The notes under the pieces: generated by a model
What the model saw: only the letters and a program-made list of their open reading frames with translations
Told to the model about the DNA's origin: nothing
Database searches by the model: none
Assembly: GCF_019039105.1 (NCBI RefSeq)
Contig: NZ_JAHPIV010000014.1
Coordinates: 1 to 64,000 of the forward strand
DNA: 64,000 nt
Reading direction: 5' to 3'
Origin: Desertibacillus haloalkaliphilus
GTDB lineage: Bacteria; Bacillota; Bacilli; Bacillales; KJ1-10-99
Program-made: the position numbers and the translations under genes
In this document: positions 1-8,903 of the stretch, in pieces
Layout of the letters: each line of letters begins with the position of its first letter
Numbering within the stretch: the first letter of the stretch is position 1

Positions 1-275
1 ACTCGTTCATTGACAGGATACCCACTACCATCATCGTCGATGGTAGTCGTTCCATAATAATCATCATACGTTGACCATACTTCACCCGATGGAGCACGAC
101 AAAGGTAAAAGCCTGGGTTATTATTTGTATCCTCTGTCACGGCATAGGCAATAGTCTGCGATGAAGCATAAACTTGTCTCTCGTTTAACAAGGGGATAAA
201 TAAAGACACCAATAAAATAAAAATAAGCAAAAGTATTTTCCAACGTGTTTTAACTATAAGTTGCACTTTTCCCAA
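1..275 (-). CDS. Secreted protein, N-terminal part (runs off left edge)
   Basis: Only about the first 90 residues lie in the window. Translation from a TTG at 275 gives a basic start followed by a hydrophobic stretch (KILLLIFILLVSLFIPLL) and a plausible signal-peptidase site near VYASS, so it should be exported. An AAGGTGG ribosome site lies 8 bases before this TTG; a GTG four codons later is less well placed. The visible mature part is rich in Asp, Tyr and Gly and no family is recognised. The gene follows a class I terminator hairpin leader at 303-362. Confidence 0.7.
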   Translation of the reverse strand, partial: MGKVQLIVKTRWKILLLIFILLVSLFIPLLNERQVYASSQTIAYAVTEDTNNNPGFYLCRAPSGEVWSTYDDYYGTTTIDDDGSGYPVNER

Positions 276-302
276 TTACTATCCCACCTTTATGCACGAA
301 CA

Positions 303-362
303 AAAAAACGCCCCTAATAAGACACAGGTATTTCCTGTGAAACTTATTAGGGGCGTCCCTTT
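303..362 (-). promoter_or_regulatory. Class I leader terminator hairpin (copy A)
   Basis: On the minus strand the RNA reads GGGACGCCCCUAAUAAG, a small inner hairpin (CACAGG/CCUGUG), then CUUAUUAGGGGCG followed by seven U. This is a strong intrinsic terminator about 30 bases before the start of the secreted-protein gene. It is nearly identical to the copy at 57788-57847, including the whole outer stem. Confidence 0.75.
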
Positions 363-470
363 TTCCAATATCTACTTATAAGTAAAATAACATAAAACTA
401 AACAATATGCTATATATTAGATTTAATTATTGTTCAAACAAACAATTACAAATATTTAATAGTTTAAAAT

Positions 471-503
471 AAAAAGAGGATAGCATTAGCTGTATCCTCT
501 TTT
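471..503 (-). terminator. Terminator after the SLH protein gene
   Basis: Inverted repeat AAGAGGATA/TATCCTCTT with a 9-10 base loop, followed by T residues on the minus strand, directly after the stop codon at 511. A+T flanks on both sides mean it could also stop plus-strand transcription. Confidence 0.7.
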
Positions 504-510
504 GTAAGTT

Positions 511-1656
511 TTATTCCTCAATTCCTATATAAGAAGGACTACCGTTATACGCTTGAAAAGTGATCATATTTCTATCTTTTTTAAGGCCACCTTCCATAAA
601 GGCTACTGTAGACTTACCTTCTTCCAACATTTCATTTCTCATTATATTATAACCAAAGTTTTCTCCATCCTCTTTACTTGGAAAGTACCCACCTCTTCCG
701 AAGAAGAAACGATTATTCATTTGAAATCCATACATATCACGAGTAGGTAAAACTTCCATTTCGACTGAAAAACGATAACTTTCTCCCTCGCCTTTAGTTA
801 ATGAATCAAAGTTTTCAAACATAGGGAGAAAAGTGCTATACTCCTCTGTTTCATCAAAAGCAATAATATGTTTAATCGTAACTTCCATACCATCAGTAAA
901 TCTAAATTCTAGTATGTCTTCCTTGATATTTTTTGTAGGAATACCAGTTACTGATTCAATATTTGTCCCTGTCGTCGAAATTTCTACAAACTCTCGTAAT
1001 GCACCATGATCATCTGACGAGGTATCTTTCAATCTAGAAAATCGATTTAATATCGTTGCAGCCTGCGCTCGATTAGACTTATCTTCCAATCGAAAAGAAT
1101 GATCTTCAAACCCTCCTATTAACCCAGTCCCATGAACTAGTGCTACATAAGGTACAATATCATCATCCATACTTGTAAAATCTCTTAATGGTAAATATGT
1201 GTCACCTAATTGTGATAAGTCTTCCTCAAACGTTTCATTTTCATTTGCCAATGCCCTTGCAGACATCTTTGTCATTTCCTCCCTAGTAATTGCTTCATTG
1301 GGGTTAAACGATGTTCCATACTCACTTTCAAAAATAATACCCGCATCAACAGCACTACCTATCGCTTGATCTGCCCAATGTTCCGAATCACTAAAAGGAT
1401 TGGGTTTATCATCCAGATTTAACATACGAGTTAAAATTGACACAAACTCCGCTCTTGTAATCTCATCATTCGGTCCAAATGTCCCATTAGGATACCCATT
1501 TATGTAACCTTCTTCAACCATTCGCTCAATAGAACTCTTTGCCCAGTGATTATTGGAAACATCCGTAAAAGACGTATTTGCTGTTGCAATAGAACCTCCA
1601 ATTAATATCACTATTAATATCATAGCTATTAAAACCATATTAAATTTCATATTCAT
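511..1656 (-). CDS. SLH-domain surface protein
   Basis: 381 residues with a signal peptide (hydrophobic 8-25) and three S-layer homology modules in the first 210 residues: 'SFTDVSNNHWAKSSIERM', 'PFSDSEHWADQAIGSAV' and a more diverged third near 'IVPYVALVHGTGLIGG'. SLH modules anchor proteins to pyruvylated secondary cell-wall polymer in Gram-positive bacteria. The C-terminal 170 residues match nothing I know. The ATG at 1656 is 7 bases after GGGAGG. It has its own promoter at 1681-1709, so it need not depend on the pilin operon. A role in surface display or attachment during mating is inference. Confidence 0.88.
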   Translation of the reverse strand: MNMKFNMVLIAMILIVILIGGSIATANTSFTDVSNNHWAKSSIERMVEEGYINGYPNGTFGPNDEITRAEFVSILTRMLNLDDKPNPFSDSEHWADQAIGSAVDAGIIFESEYGTSFNPNEAITREEMTKMSARALANENETFEEDLSQLGDTYLPLRDFTSMDDDIVPYVALVHGTGLIGGFEDHSFRLEDKSNRAQAATILNRFSRLKDTSSDDHGALREFVEISTTGTNIESVTGIPTKNIKEDILEFRFTDGMEVTIKHIIAFDETEEYSTFLPMFENFDSLTKGEGESYRFSVEMEVLPTRDMYGFQMNNRFFFGRGGYFPSKEDGENFGYNIMRNEMLEEGKSTVAFMEGGLKKDRNMITFQAYNGSPSYIGIEE

Positions 1657-1680
1657 TTTTTAACCTCCCTCAATAATTCA

Positions 1681-1709
1681 ATTATACCCCATATGGTATA
1701 TTTTGTAAA
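1681..1709 (-). promoter_or_regulatory. Sigma-A type promoter for the SLH gene
   Basis: Minus strand TTTACA, 17-base spacer, TATAAT. The spacer and -10 contain the dyad TATACC-N4/5-GGTATA, which could be an operator. It lies downstream of the class II leader terminator, so it gives leader-independent transcription. Confidence 0.7.
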
Positions 1710-1722
1710 TTTATTTTTTCAA

Positions 1723-1834
1723 TAAAAAAAACCTTATGCGTTGAGGACACACTTATTGCAGGTAGTGTATCAAACTTCAACCCAAAAGGCTGTAAACTTC
1801 ATAAAATGCTGCTGACTTATACAAGTCGCAAAAG
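1723..1834 (-). promoter_or_regulatory. Class II structured leader (copy 1)
   Basis: Minus-strand RNA begins UUUUGCGACUUG, a short hairpin, then GUCAGCAGCAUUUUAU, ACAGCCUUUUGGG and GUGUGUC, and ends in AAGG plus eight U. The same ordered blocks occur at 35792-35940 and 39051-39181. The CCUU...AAGG arms form the terminator stem. An extended -10 (TGCTATAAT) lies about 45 bases upstream. Confidence 0.6.
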
Positions 1835-1917
1835 AAAAAAATAATAGAACAGAATTGATTAACTTAATTATAGCAACCTCCAGTCAAAATAACTACTCAA
1901 AATTGGAGAAACTTTCT

Positions 1918-2454
1918 TTAATTCCGTAGATATTCATAAACAGCTGCCTGACGAATCATTATACTTTCTCCCCTAAAATATCTTGGACCTTCAGTTTCTA
2001 AAATCAGTACAACGCTAGGCCCTCTTAGGGTTTGCTTAAAATCGAACTCAGGAGCATCATAAGTACAAGGAAATCGAACATAACCATCAGCATTTGTTTG
2101 ATTACAAACAGAGTCACTTGTTTTATCATCGATAAATTGTAAATGTGCAATTTTTACTTCATGTTGAAAGAATGAATTTTCTTCTGGCACAAGATTATCA
2201 TCTAACCTTAAATGATACTTTAAACTTTCGTGCAAATACTCTTCACCTAAGTGGTTACCATTTTCCTTATAGAAGACAAGGTATCCATTCGACATCTCTT
2301 TTTGATCAATTAATAAAGCCGCGTCATGTACGGCAATCTCTCCATAGTTTTTCAAATATCGTGTACTTGTCATATCTGTTTCTATATTCCATTGTAATGT
2401 CATAATCCCGGCAAATAATGCAACAAGAAAAAAACTCTGTAACGCTGAAGACAT
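1918..2454 (-). CDS. Minor pilin-like membrane protein
   Basis: 178 residues with one N-terminal hydrophobic helix (about residues 6-22, 'FFLVALFAGIMTLQW') followed by a soluble domain of about 150 residues with two cysteines (near 'SVCNQT' and 'RFPCTY'). It ends the Tad-like operon. Its start (MSSALQSFF) resembles the starts of the four upstream small pilin-like proteins. By position it could be a minor pseudopilin like TadE/TadF. No conserved family was recognised. Confidence 0.6.
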   Translation of the reverse strand: MSSALQSFFLVALFAGIMTLQWNIETDMTSTRYLKNYGEIAVHDAALLIDQKEMSNGYLVFYKENGNHLGEEYLHESLKYHLRLDDNLVPEENSFFQHEVKIAHLQFIDDKTSDSVCNQTNADGYVRFPCTYDAPEFDFKQTLRGPSVVLILETEGPRYFRGESIMIRQAAVYEYLRN

Positions 2455-2466
2455 TATAAACGCTCC

Positions 2467-2868
2467 TTATGTACCAATGTACTCACTAATTACTCGTATA
2501 TCCTTAGAAATCTCTAGGTCTGAGTTAAACAAATCAAAAATAAAAATCGGTGTGCTCGGAACTTTGATTTCTGCTTCAATCATATGATTCTCTAACGAGT
2601 CATGCGGGCTAGGACGGTAAACCCTTGTATTTGTTGCTACAATCTCAATCTCATTCTCGTCAAAGTTATAGCGTGTACTTAATGTATCCTTCATATCGTC
2701 TATCATTTCATCCGTAAAATACCCTTCAACTGCAGCTCGTTTACTATATTCATGCAAAACTTCTTCAACAGCTGCACGGTGTAATGAATCTAAATAAGCA
2801 AGGATCGGTGTAAACATCACAGTGATCGCAATAATGGCACTTAACCACTTTGCAAGAGTTGTGCTCAT
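2467..2868 (-). CDS. Pilin-like protein with short ectodomain
   Basis: 133 residues: N-terminal hydrophobic helix (about 8-26), then a charged domain rich in Asp and Glu. 'MSTTLAKWLSAIIAITVMF' matches the pattern MN/SxxLAKFMS shared with the neighbouring tiny proteins. It probably sits in the membrane or the pilus tip. It lies 12 bases upstream of the next gene, in one operon with the Tad-like assembly genes. No prepilin peptidase motif (GF-E5) is visible. Confidence 0.6.
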   Translation of the reverse strand: MSTTLAKWLSAIIAITVMFTPILAYLDSLHRAAVEEVLHEYSKRAAVEGYFTDEMIDDMKDTLSTRYNFDENEIEIVATNTRVYRPSPHDSLENHMIEAEIKVPSTPIFIFDLFNSDLEISKDIRVISEYIGT

Positions 2869-2944
2869 TTTTAAAACAACCCCTTTTCTACTTGAAAAAT
2901 AAATAGAGAAGGAAGAACTCTACTCCTTCTCTATTTAATATCAT

Positions 2945-3094
2945 CTAGTCTTCTAAAATTTGCATCTCTCTCAGACTATCTTCGTGTTCATTAGTTTTAT
3001 CTTTAACCGCATTATATGCTGCTCCAAACAACAAACTGACAATGACGACAGCGGTCATAGCAACAGACATAAACTTTGCTAATGTTGTATTCAT
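2945..3094 (-). CDS. Tiny pilin-like protein (49 aa)
   Basis: Starts at ATG 3094 after a GGTGG-like ribosome site. The N-terminus MNTTLAKFMSVAMTAVVIVS is almost the same as in the next upstream protein (MNSALSKFMGVAITAVVIVA). The rest is a short acidic tail. One membrane helix covers nearly half the chain. Its position just downstream of TadB/TadC-like genes in transcription order suggests it is a subunit of a Flp-like fibre. Confidence 0.65.
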   Translation of the reverse strand: MNTTLAKFMSVAMTAVVIVSLLFGAAYNAVKDKTNEHEDSLREMQILED

Positions 3095-3134
3095 AAACTA
3101 TGTACCACCTTATCTAAATTAATTCACGAAGTTA

Positions 3135-3320
3135 TTAGTTATGTGAATCTTGCCACTCATGATCAGTTGACGGAACATTAGTACTGTCAATTGTTCCATA
3201 ATAACCTTCATCAGACGTTGTTTTATTATCGACAACATCATAAAGTACTCCAAATACCAATGCTACGATCACAACAGCAGTAATTGCGACCCCCATAAAT
3301 TTTGATAAAGCTGAATTCAT
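3135..3320 (-). CDS. Tiny pilin-like protein (61 aa)
   Basis: 61 residues, MNSALSKFMGVAITAVVIVA followed by LVFGVLYDVV and an acidic, Tyr/Asp-rich tail. It is a clear paralogue of the genes on both sides. It is predicted to be a single-helix membrane protein and a candidate major pilin because of its length and conserved helix. Confidence 0.65.
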   Translation of the reverse strand: MNSALSKFMGVAITAVVIVALVFGVLYDVVDNKTTSDEGYYGTIDSTNVPSTDHEWQDSHN

Positions 3321-3361
3321 AACAAATCTCCCCTTTTTTAATATTTATTAAGTTAATAGAT

Positions 3362-3496
3362 TTAATTCCGTTCGACGTAATCTTCTACAGTATCAGCCAT
3401 GTCACCCATCAGAGGCATTAACTGTCCATACAATAATGAAACAATTACAACAGCGGTTAAAGCTATAGACATCCATGTAGCTAAACTTTTATTCAT
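3362..3496 (-). CDS. Tiny pilin-like protein (44 aa)
   Basis: Starts at ATG 3496, 4-5 bases after GGTGGTG. The protein MNKSLATWMSIALTAVVIV-SLLYG... shares the TAVVIV helix with its paralogues and ends in an acidic tail (DTVEDYVERN). It is the first pilin-like gene after the TadC-like gene in transcription order, 34 bases from it. The repetition points to tandem duplication of one ancestral pilin gene. Confidence 0.65.
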   Translation of the reverse strand: MNKSLATWMSIALTAVVIVSLLYGQLMPLMGDMADTVEDYVERN

Positions 3497-3529
3497 GCAT
3501 CACCACCTCCAAAGAATTAAATATAAGAT

Positions 3530-4456
3530 TTAGATATTTGCACCGTTTAGAATGGTCACTACCATATTTACAACGACCATAATAAAATTAATAATGATTA
3601 AAAACGTCGCAATTTTAATTGGCATAGAGCCAAAATCAGTCATAAATTTCCGCTTCCTACGATAGTTTTCAATCTGTGAACGAGCAAATAAATCATTCAT
3701 ACCTCGCAATGCTTTGATAGCTGTTTCTCGTTCATTAGAATCTAATGTCTTTAATACCGATACAAGAGATTTCACTTCCGGTGTATCAACTTCTTTTGCA
3801 AAAGTATCTAATGCTTCTTCTGGACCTACATCCCCCCATTTAGCCAACAACTTTGTCATTGCTGGCCTAATCTCTTTGAAGTAAGGTTGCAAATGACGTA
3901 TAACGTTGTACGTATTTACTCGAACATTGGTCATCATTTCAATCTCACCAATAAGAAGGTCGTGAAAGGTAAAGATTTCCGAATTCATCTTTGCCTTTCG
4001 GTATTCCTGTAATCGATTTAAACTAATGTTTAATAACGAAAAGGGAATATTGGGTGCACCTATAACAAAAATGAGTAACAATACGAGTAATGACATGGTT
4101 GAATACGTTTCCCCAATTAGCATTGGGATCAAATAATAATAGATCAGCAAAACAACCATAACTGCGATATAGGTGATCATATAGCGAGAAGCATTTAACT
4201 TAAATGGGTATCCAGCTCTTTTAAAACGTTCTTCTAACGAAGATTTATCAAGCGTTTCCTTTATAGACTTTTGCTTTTCAGTAAAGCTACGTTTTAATCG
4301 AATCCTGGTTTGGACCCGCTCTGCTTTATTCGTTAACCCAGAATAGACAAGAAAACCAGAGAAAATAGCAACTACTATACTCACACTATAAATCAGTATT
4401 GGTAAAACTTTGTATAACGTTGAAGCTTCCATACCATCTATCTCCTTAAATGTCAT
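3530..4456 (-). CDS. TadC-like inner-membrane platform protein (T2SSF)
   Basis: 308 residues. Hydrophobic helices lie near 12-32, 90-110, 120-140 and at the C-terminus (285-305), the layout of type II secretion F-domain proteins of the TadC class. A cytoplasmic segment contains 'ARSQIENYRRKRKFMTDFG'. It should form the membrane platform for pilin assembly with the TadB-like protein. Its start overlaps the end of the TadB-like gene by 11 bases, suggesting translational coupling. Confidence 0.7.
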   Translation of the reverse strand: MTFKEIDGMEASTLYKVLPILIYSVSIVVAIFSGFLVYSGLTNKAERVQTRIRLKRSFTEKQKSIKETLDKSSLEERFKRAGYPFKLNASRYMITYIAVMVVLLIYYYLIPMLIGETYSTMSLLVLLLIFVIGAPNIPFSLLNISLNRLQEYRKAKMNSEIFTFHDLLIGEIEMMTNVRVNTYNVIRHLQPYFKEIRPAMTKLLAKWGDVGPEEALDTFAKEVDTPEVKSLVSVLKTLDSNERETAIKALRGMNDLFARSQIENYRRKRKFMTDFGSMPIKIATFLIIINFIMVVVNMVVTILNGANI

Positions 4457-5435
4457 TCTTAGGGTTACGTAACAATAGAGCGATAAATACAGATAGAACC
4501 GTAAACGTCAGAGAAAGAGAAAAGGTAAGAGTGGATACTGATTCACCAAATTGTAACTGCACCCAATCCTGCGGGCCGCTGACATAATACCCTAACCCAA
4601 TACTAGAAACAAAAATGATTGGAACAAAAAATCCATTAACAACGGAGTCAAGCGCCTCACTTTTTTCTTCTTCCAGCATCTTTTCTGTATTTTCCATTTG
4701 AGAACTTAAGTTAATCAATGCATTCATCACACGCTCATCGTACAAATAACCTTTTAGTATAATGTTTCCTAATCGTTTCGCCCAAGAATTTCCGGCTGTA
4801 AAGATAAAACGTTGAATACACCGACGTATGTCTTCTTCTCCCCTTGAGACTTGAATATCAGAAATTATTCGATAAAAGACGTGACGCAATGCCTTTTCAT
4901 CAATTTGGTTACTCGTTGCAATGAGAGCTCGGTACATATCATAGTTACAAGCGTTGTAATTTTGGGTTAGCTGTTGAATAACCGTAAGAAGTTCATTCCC
5001 AACACTATTTCGAATGCCTTTTAGTTTTACTTGTAAAACAAGGTAAGGAATACTAGCTGCAAATAAACTTATTAAAATCGTCAAAATGATATCATTCATG
5101 TTCATGAATAAGAATACAAATGTCAGTACAAATAGGAATCCACTAATGAAGAAGAATGATAAAACCCCGTATGCTTTTTCACCTTTATCGTTTGACACTG
5201 TATCCACTAACAAATGAATGTGCTTGAGAAACGGAGATAACGATTCGAATGATTTTTTATCTTGAAATTTCGATCTAGATCTTCTTAATCTCTCACCATT
5301 TTTCCAATGGGACATTTTCACCCGCAAAGGAACTTCGATAAGCTTTTTAATAAGATAGAGATTTACAAGAACTAAAACAAGATAAAGTAAATAGTAGACT
5401 CCATGTTGCAAAACAAAAATTTTAAGCTCCGTCAT
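4446..5435 (-). CDS. TadB-like inner-membrane platform protein (T2SSF)
   Basis: 329 residues with transmembrane stretches near 10-30, 90-108, 112-132, 272-290 and 300-320, and a cytoplasmic helical domain containing 'LLTVIQQLTQNYNACNYDMY', typical of T2SSF/TadB. TadB and TadC form the platform on which the motor ATPase acts. Its ATG overlaps the stop of the ATPase gene by 4 bases. Confidence 0.7.
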   Translation of the reverse strand: MTELKIFVLQHGVYYLLYLVLVLVNLYLIKKLIEVPLRVKMSHWKNGERLRRSRSKFQDKKSFESLSPFLKHIHLLVDTVSNDKGEKAYGVLSFFFISGFLFVLTFVFLFMNMNDIILTILISLFAASIPYLVLQVKLKGIRNSVGNELLTVIQQLTQNYNACNYDMYRALIATSNQIDEKALRHVFYRIISDIQVSRGEEDIRRCIQRFIFTAGNSWAKRLGNIILKGYLYDERVMNALINLSSQMENTEKMLEEEKSEALDSVVNGFFVPIIFVSSIGLGYYVSGPQDWVQLQFGESVSTLTFSLSLTFTVLSVFIALLLRNPKNDI

Positions 5436-6901
5436 ACTAAAACACCTTGCTCTTCAATTTCGCGAATAGGTGCTTTCCTTTCACGCTCTTGAAGAAGTGA
5501 AAGAAAACGTATCGCATCTTCCTCATTTTCATCTGCCATTAGTTGCTGTAACCCTCTTGATATTTGAGAAGAATAATAGTATTTACCATCACGCTTGTTA
5601 TACTTAATAATCGTATTTGTATCATAAGATCGGGTTCGCGGGTCCCATATAACCTCAGTTAACCCTGTCACACGTTTAGTCGTTCGATCACGGTCTGTTC
5701 CCATCGTGAGAATAAAATCAATATTTTGAGCAACACGCATTTCCTCGGTGTCCTGTCTACGAGTAGGAAATTCATCGAGTAAGTGACGTGTTAGCTGAGG
5801 AACAATTTGCTGTACATCCGTTAAGTGATAAGTGGACATCATCCCACGTTCCCCACGTTCACAGGCAATCATGGCTGCTTCAAGCTCTTTGGATCGTATC
5901 TCTCCAACAATTAAGTAATCATGTTCCATACGTAAAAGGCGAGGAATAGCTTGGTGTAAATCACCTTCAGACGCTTGGAGTTCATAGATCAATCTATCGG
6001 GCATATGCTTCCCAAGGGCTAATTCAAAATGTTTTTCTAAGCAGGCCACAACAAATCTAGGGTCACGCTCTGAAATTAACGTTTTCATAAAGGTTGATTT
6101 CGCACTACGTACACGACCAGCAACAATCATGTTGCACATAAGCCGAGCTAATAACCTATAAAGATCGACATCCTCATGAGGGATCGTATTGCGTTTCGCT
6201 TGTTCTTCTAAAGAAAAGTTTTTAACAATAAACCTACGAAAGATTACATAGGTCTCTTTTGAACGAGGATGAATAATCATTGTAATCCTCGATCCATCCT
6301 CTTTCTCCGTCTCTAATTCCGGTTGTTGATGATTTAAAACTGCATTCTCATCACGCATTTTAAAGGCCTCAATAATTTTTTTTACTTTATCTTCATTTTC
6401 AAACTCACCTTTACGTTCAAAGTGGCCATTTATATCAATCCATAGTTCCGTTCCACGAATTACACAAGCTTCACTATCTTGATAACGGTTCTCCCATTTA
6501 GCTAGTACACTCTTACCCCACACTTCATGAAAAATAGCTTCTTCAAGAGAGTTGTAGAATTCTGGGTAATCCACCGACGTAATGTTCCTTTTTTGTAATG
6601 TTTCTTTAATCTTATTAATAAAATAGGACATCGCATTCGGGTCACCAATAATCGCATCATGCTGTCGTTCTAACCATTCATTCTTCTTTTCATTGTCACT
6701 TTCTCTCTCGATTAAATCCGTTAAATCTCCTTTTATAATTGAGCAAATCTCATCAAACTTCTTTTTTCGTTCAAAAGTGTTCGTAATCTTTTTTTCATTA
6801 ATTCCTTTTCTCTCAAACTCTTCACTCAACCAACTTGTAGGGTCAAAGGGATGTTCTTGTTCAAGTAATTCAATTTCCTTTTCTTTCAAAGAGTTTGTCA
6901 T
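5432..6901 (-). CDS. TadA/CpaF-like motor ATPase with altered P-loop
   Basis: 489 residues. The C-terminal half is a type II/IV secretion ATPase: phosphate-loop region 'GRVRSAKS' (262-269), Asp/Glu segment 'CLEKHFEL', Walker B-like 'YLIVGEIR' (329-336) and the conserved 'ERGERGMMSTYH' box that matches CpaF 'HDGSLTTIHA'. The canonical GxxxxGK[ST] is changed to GxxxxAKS. The N-terminal 150 residues are charged and helical. It probably powers pilus assembly. ATG 6901 follows GGGGAGGGG. Confidence 0.78.
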   Translation of the reverse strand: MTNSLKEKEIELLEQEHPFDPTSWLSEEFERKGINEKKITNTFERKKKFDEICSIIKGDLTDLIERESDNEKKNEWLERQHDAIIGDPNAMSYFINKIKETLQKRNITSVDYPEFYNSLEEAIFHEVWGKSVLAKWENRYQDSEACVIRGTELWIDINGHFERKGEFENEDKVKKIIEAFKMRDENAVLNHQQPELETEKEDGSRITMIIHPRSKETYVIFRRFIVKNFSLEEQAKRNTIPHEDVDLYRLLARLMCNMIVAGRVRSAKSTFMKTLISERDPRFVVACLEKHFELALGKHMPDRLIYELQASEGDLHQAIPRLLRMEHDYLIVGEIRSKELEAAMIACERGERGMMSTYHLTDVQQIVPQLTRHLLDEFPTRRQDTEEMRVAQNIDFILTMGTDRDRTTKRVTGLTEVIWDPRTRSYDTNTIIKYNKRDGKYYYSSQISRGLQQLMADENEEDAIRFLSLLQERERKAPIREIEEQGVLV

Positions 6902-6916
6902 GATTTCCCCTCCCCT

Positions 6917-8092
6917 TTACATAGCTGCTTTATTTCTGCTAAATAACTTACTTAAAAAGCCTTTTTTCTGATCATCTTCGATCTCAACCTTCGTTAAATT
7001 CGCCCTAGCAATAATTGAATTTATGATAACTGCAATCGATTTGCGATATTGGTTATCTCCTTCGTCAGCTAATAACTTCTTCTGATTTATAGCGAGGTGC
7101 GCCCTGATATCTTGATCAGGTATTGTTGTTAACAAACTCATGTCTAATTCTTTTTGCATATCCTTTTCATTAATTAAAGAGACACCTGGCATATAACGAT
7201 TAATGATTAACATGTAGTTACTAGAGTCACCTTCTAGCGGTTCGATCATTTGCTGGAAAGCATGACGCCAATAACAACGGTATCCTTTATCCTCTTGTGT
7301 TGTTACAAGAAATTTCAATTCAGAGGATTTATAAGACTGTGTTGAACAAGCATTGTCATAATGAGTTCCAGCGTCTATAAGAACAACATCAAAACAGCGG
7401 CGAGCAAGTTCAATTAATTGATAGATTTCTTCCCCCTTAAAATAGCGCTGTAACTTTACATCCCAATTTCCTGCAAGATGATAAAACCCTTCCTCTTCGT
7501 AATAACAAACAGATTCAATTAATTTTTTTTCATTTAATGCATTCATTTTTAAATCAAGCTTTATCTCGTTTAAATAGCGTCCATTGTAATTTAGAAAGTA
7601 ATCGCTAGGGTCCCAAGGATTAAGAGAAAGAACCACAACCTTCTCTTGCACTCGTTGAGAAAGCATCTTCGCTACACTAAATACCGTTGTAGAAACACCT
7701 GCCCCTGAATGGGTACCAAAGAAACTAATAATTTGCGGGTAAGCTTCTCGTTCTCTTTCAAATATTGAGTCAATCACGTCATTGGCAATCTGTGAATCAT
7801 CAAGGTATTCCGATAGAAGATGAATATGATAAGCCTCACAAACAGTACGAATGTTACTCATAATCGCTTTACTAGGAACGTGTCCAAGTTTATAAAAAAT
7901 AGGGTGATTCGGGTACCATTCACGAATTTCTGCTAGCTGTTGATGATGGACCAATCCTCCATCTAAGATAACCGCATCACATTCAATCTCAGGCTCATGC
8001 TTTTTCAAGTGAATAGCTAACTCGACTTCTTCAAACTCTTCAAATATGAATTTCAAACGGTCATTATCGCTAACCACATATAAAGTTTTCAC
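6917..8092 (-). CDS. CpaE/TadZ-like pilus-localising MinD-type protein
   Basis: 391 residues. The first 110 resemble a receiver-like domain ('DAVILDGG'). They are followed by an atypical deviant Walker A 'GTHSGAGVSTT' (126-136) and 'DVVLIDAGTHYD' as Walker B. CpaE/TadZ proteins position Tad machines at the pole and commonly lack the signature lysine, as here. It lies 15 bases before the motor ATPase gene. The C-terminus is basic (FLSKLFSRNK), possibly for membrane contact. Confidence 0.78.
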   Translation of the reverse strand: MKTLYVVSDNDRLKFIFEEFEEVELAIHLKKHEPEIECDAVILDGGLVHHQQLAEIREWYPNHPIFYKLGHVPSKAIMSNIRTVCEAYHIHLLSEYLDDSQIANDVIDSIFEREREAYPQIISFFGTHSGAGVSTTVFSVAKMLSQRVQEKVVVLSLNPWDPSDYFLNYNGRYLNEIKLDLKMNALNEKKLIESVCYYEEEGFYHLAGNWDVKLQRYFKGEEIYQLIELARRCFDVVLIDAGTHYDNACSTQSYKSSELKFLVTTQEDKGYRCYWRHAFQQMIEPLEGDSSNYMLIINRYMPGVSLINEKDMQKELDMSLLTTIPDQDIRAHLAINQKKLLADEGDNQYRKSIAVIINSIIARANLTKVEIEDDQKKGFLSKLFSRNKAAM

Positions 8093-8108
8093 CGATTTTA
8101 CCTCCCTT

Positions 8109-8870
8109 TTAGTAGTATGTTATGTACATCGTATATCCATGACTGATATAGGAAATAACTTGTTGGAAATCTTCATCATTTAGATTTAATTCCAAGTTTG
8201 AGATCTGTCCGGAGGCATCCATACGTTCATTTTCACTACGATCGACTACTTCATTGTTTGATCCATCTTTTGCATATACAACTGGTACACGTGTTAACAG
8301 TGGTATCGAGCTATTTTGTACTAATTCATCTTTTTCTGCATCGGTTAAATCTCCATCTTCTAACTTCTCTTGCAACGCCGTTGAAACAACTTGAGAATTG
8401 TTCATAGTTGAACGCACCGTTTGGTCTACTTCTCCAAAATCAGGATCTAGCATGTAAATATTTATACGGTCTTTTCTTCGTAATGATCCTGGTTGCGAAT
8501 AAACCCAGTTATCAGGGATAGGTCGAATCGCTTCCCCCTTATCTGGGTTAGGGATGATCCCATCAAAATCAATGTAATGTTCTGACACCATTGAGTTAGA
8601 AAACATAGGATGGGCTGCATCATAACCAACAATTCGGTTTTTATCTTCTTCTAACAGAACCCCGCCGATTAAATCAGATTTCCTTCGTTTTTCAACAATA
8701 AACTCATTTCCAGTTATTGTTTGATTTTGCTGTATCTCTACACCTGGAGCCACTACAAGTACATCTACAGCATCTATTTCATCCTTAAGATAAACATCCC
8801 ATACCACAATGAAAGCTATTGTTGATAATGACAGGATGATAGCAATAGCAATTTTAATAGAAGGCCTCAT
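8109..8870 (-). CDS. CpaB/RcpC-like SAF-domain protein
   Basis: 253 residues with one N-terminal membrane helix (6-25) followed by an extracytoplasmic region. 'VLVVAPGVEIQQNQTITGNEF' resembles the SAF repeat of CpaB/RcpC proteins, and the order beside CpaE- and CpaF-like genes supports it. In Gram-positive hosts CpaB-like proteins are thought to act on the cell-wall side of the pilus. Conservation is modest, so this is a context-supported call. Confidence 0.62.
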   Translation of the reverse strand: MRPSIKIAIAIILSLSTIAFIVVWDVYLKDEIDAVDVLVVAPGVEIQQNQTITGNEFIVEKRRKSDLIGGVLLEEDKNRIVGYDAAHPMFSNSMVSEHYIDFDGIIPNPDKGEAIRPIPDNWVYSQPGSLRRKDRINIYMLDPDFGEVDQTVRSTMNNSQVVSTALQEKLEDGDLTDAEKDELVQNSSIPLLTRVPVVYAKDGSNNEVVDRSENERMDASGQISNLELNLNDEDFQQVISYISHGYTMYITYY

Positions 8871-8903
8871 GTTCTAGCATTCCTTTCTGTTGTTATATAT
8901 TTC

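Noticed and set aside
303-362. Class I leader as a c-di-GMP riboswitch (because of the HD-GYP gene and GGGACGC)
   Set aside because: The GEMM core (GNRA-type tetraloop and receptor, GCAAAGCC) is absent; only a simple hairpin is seen.
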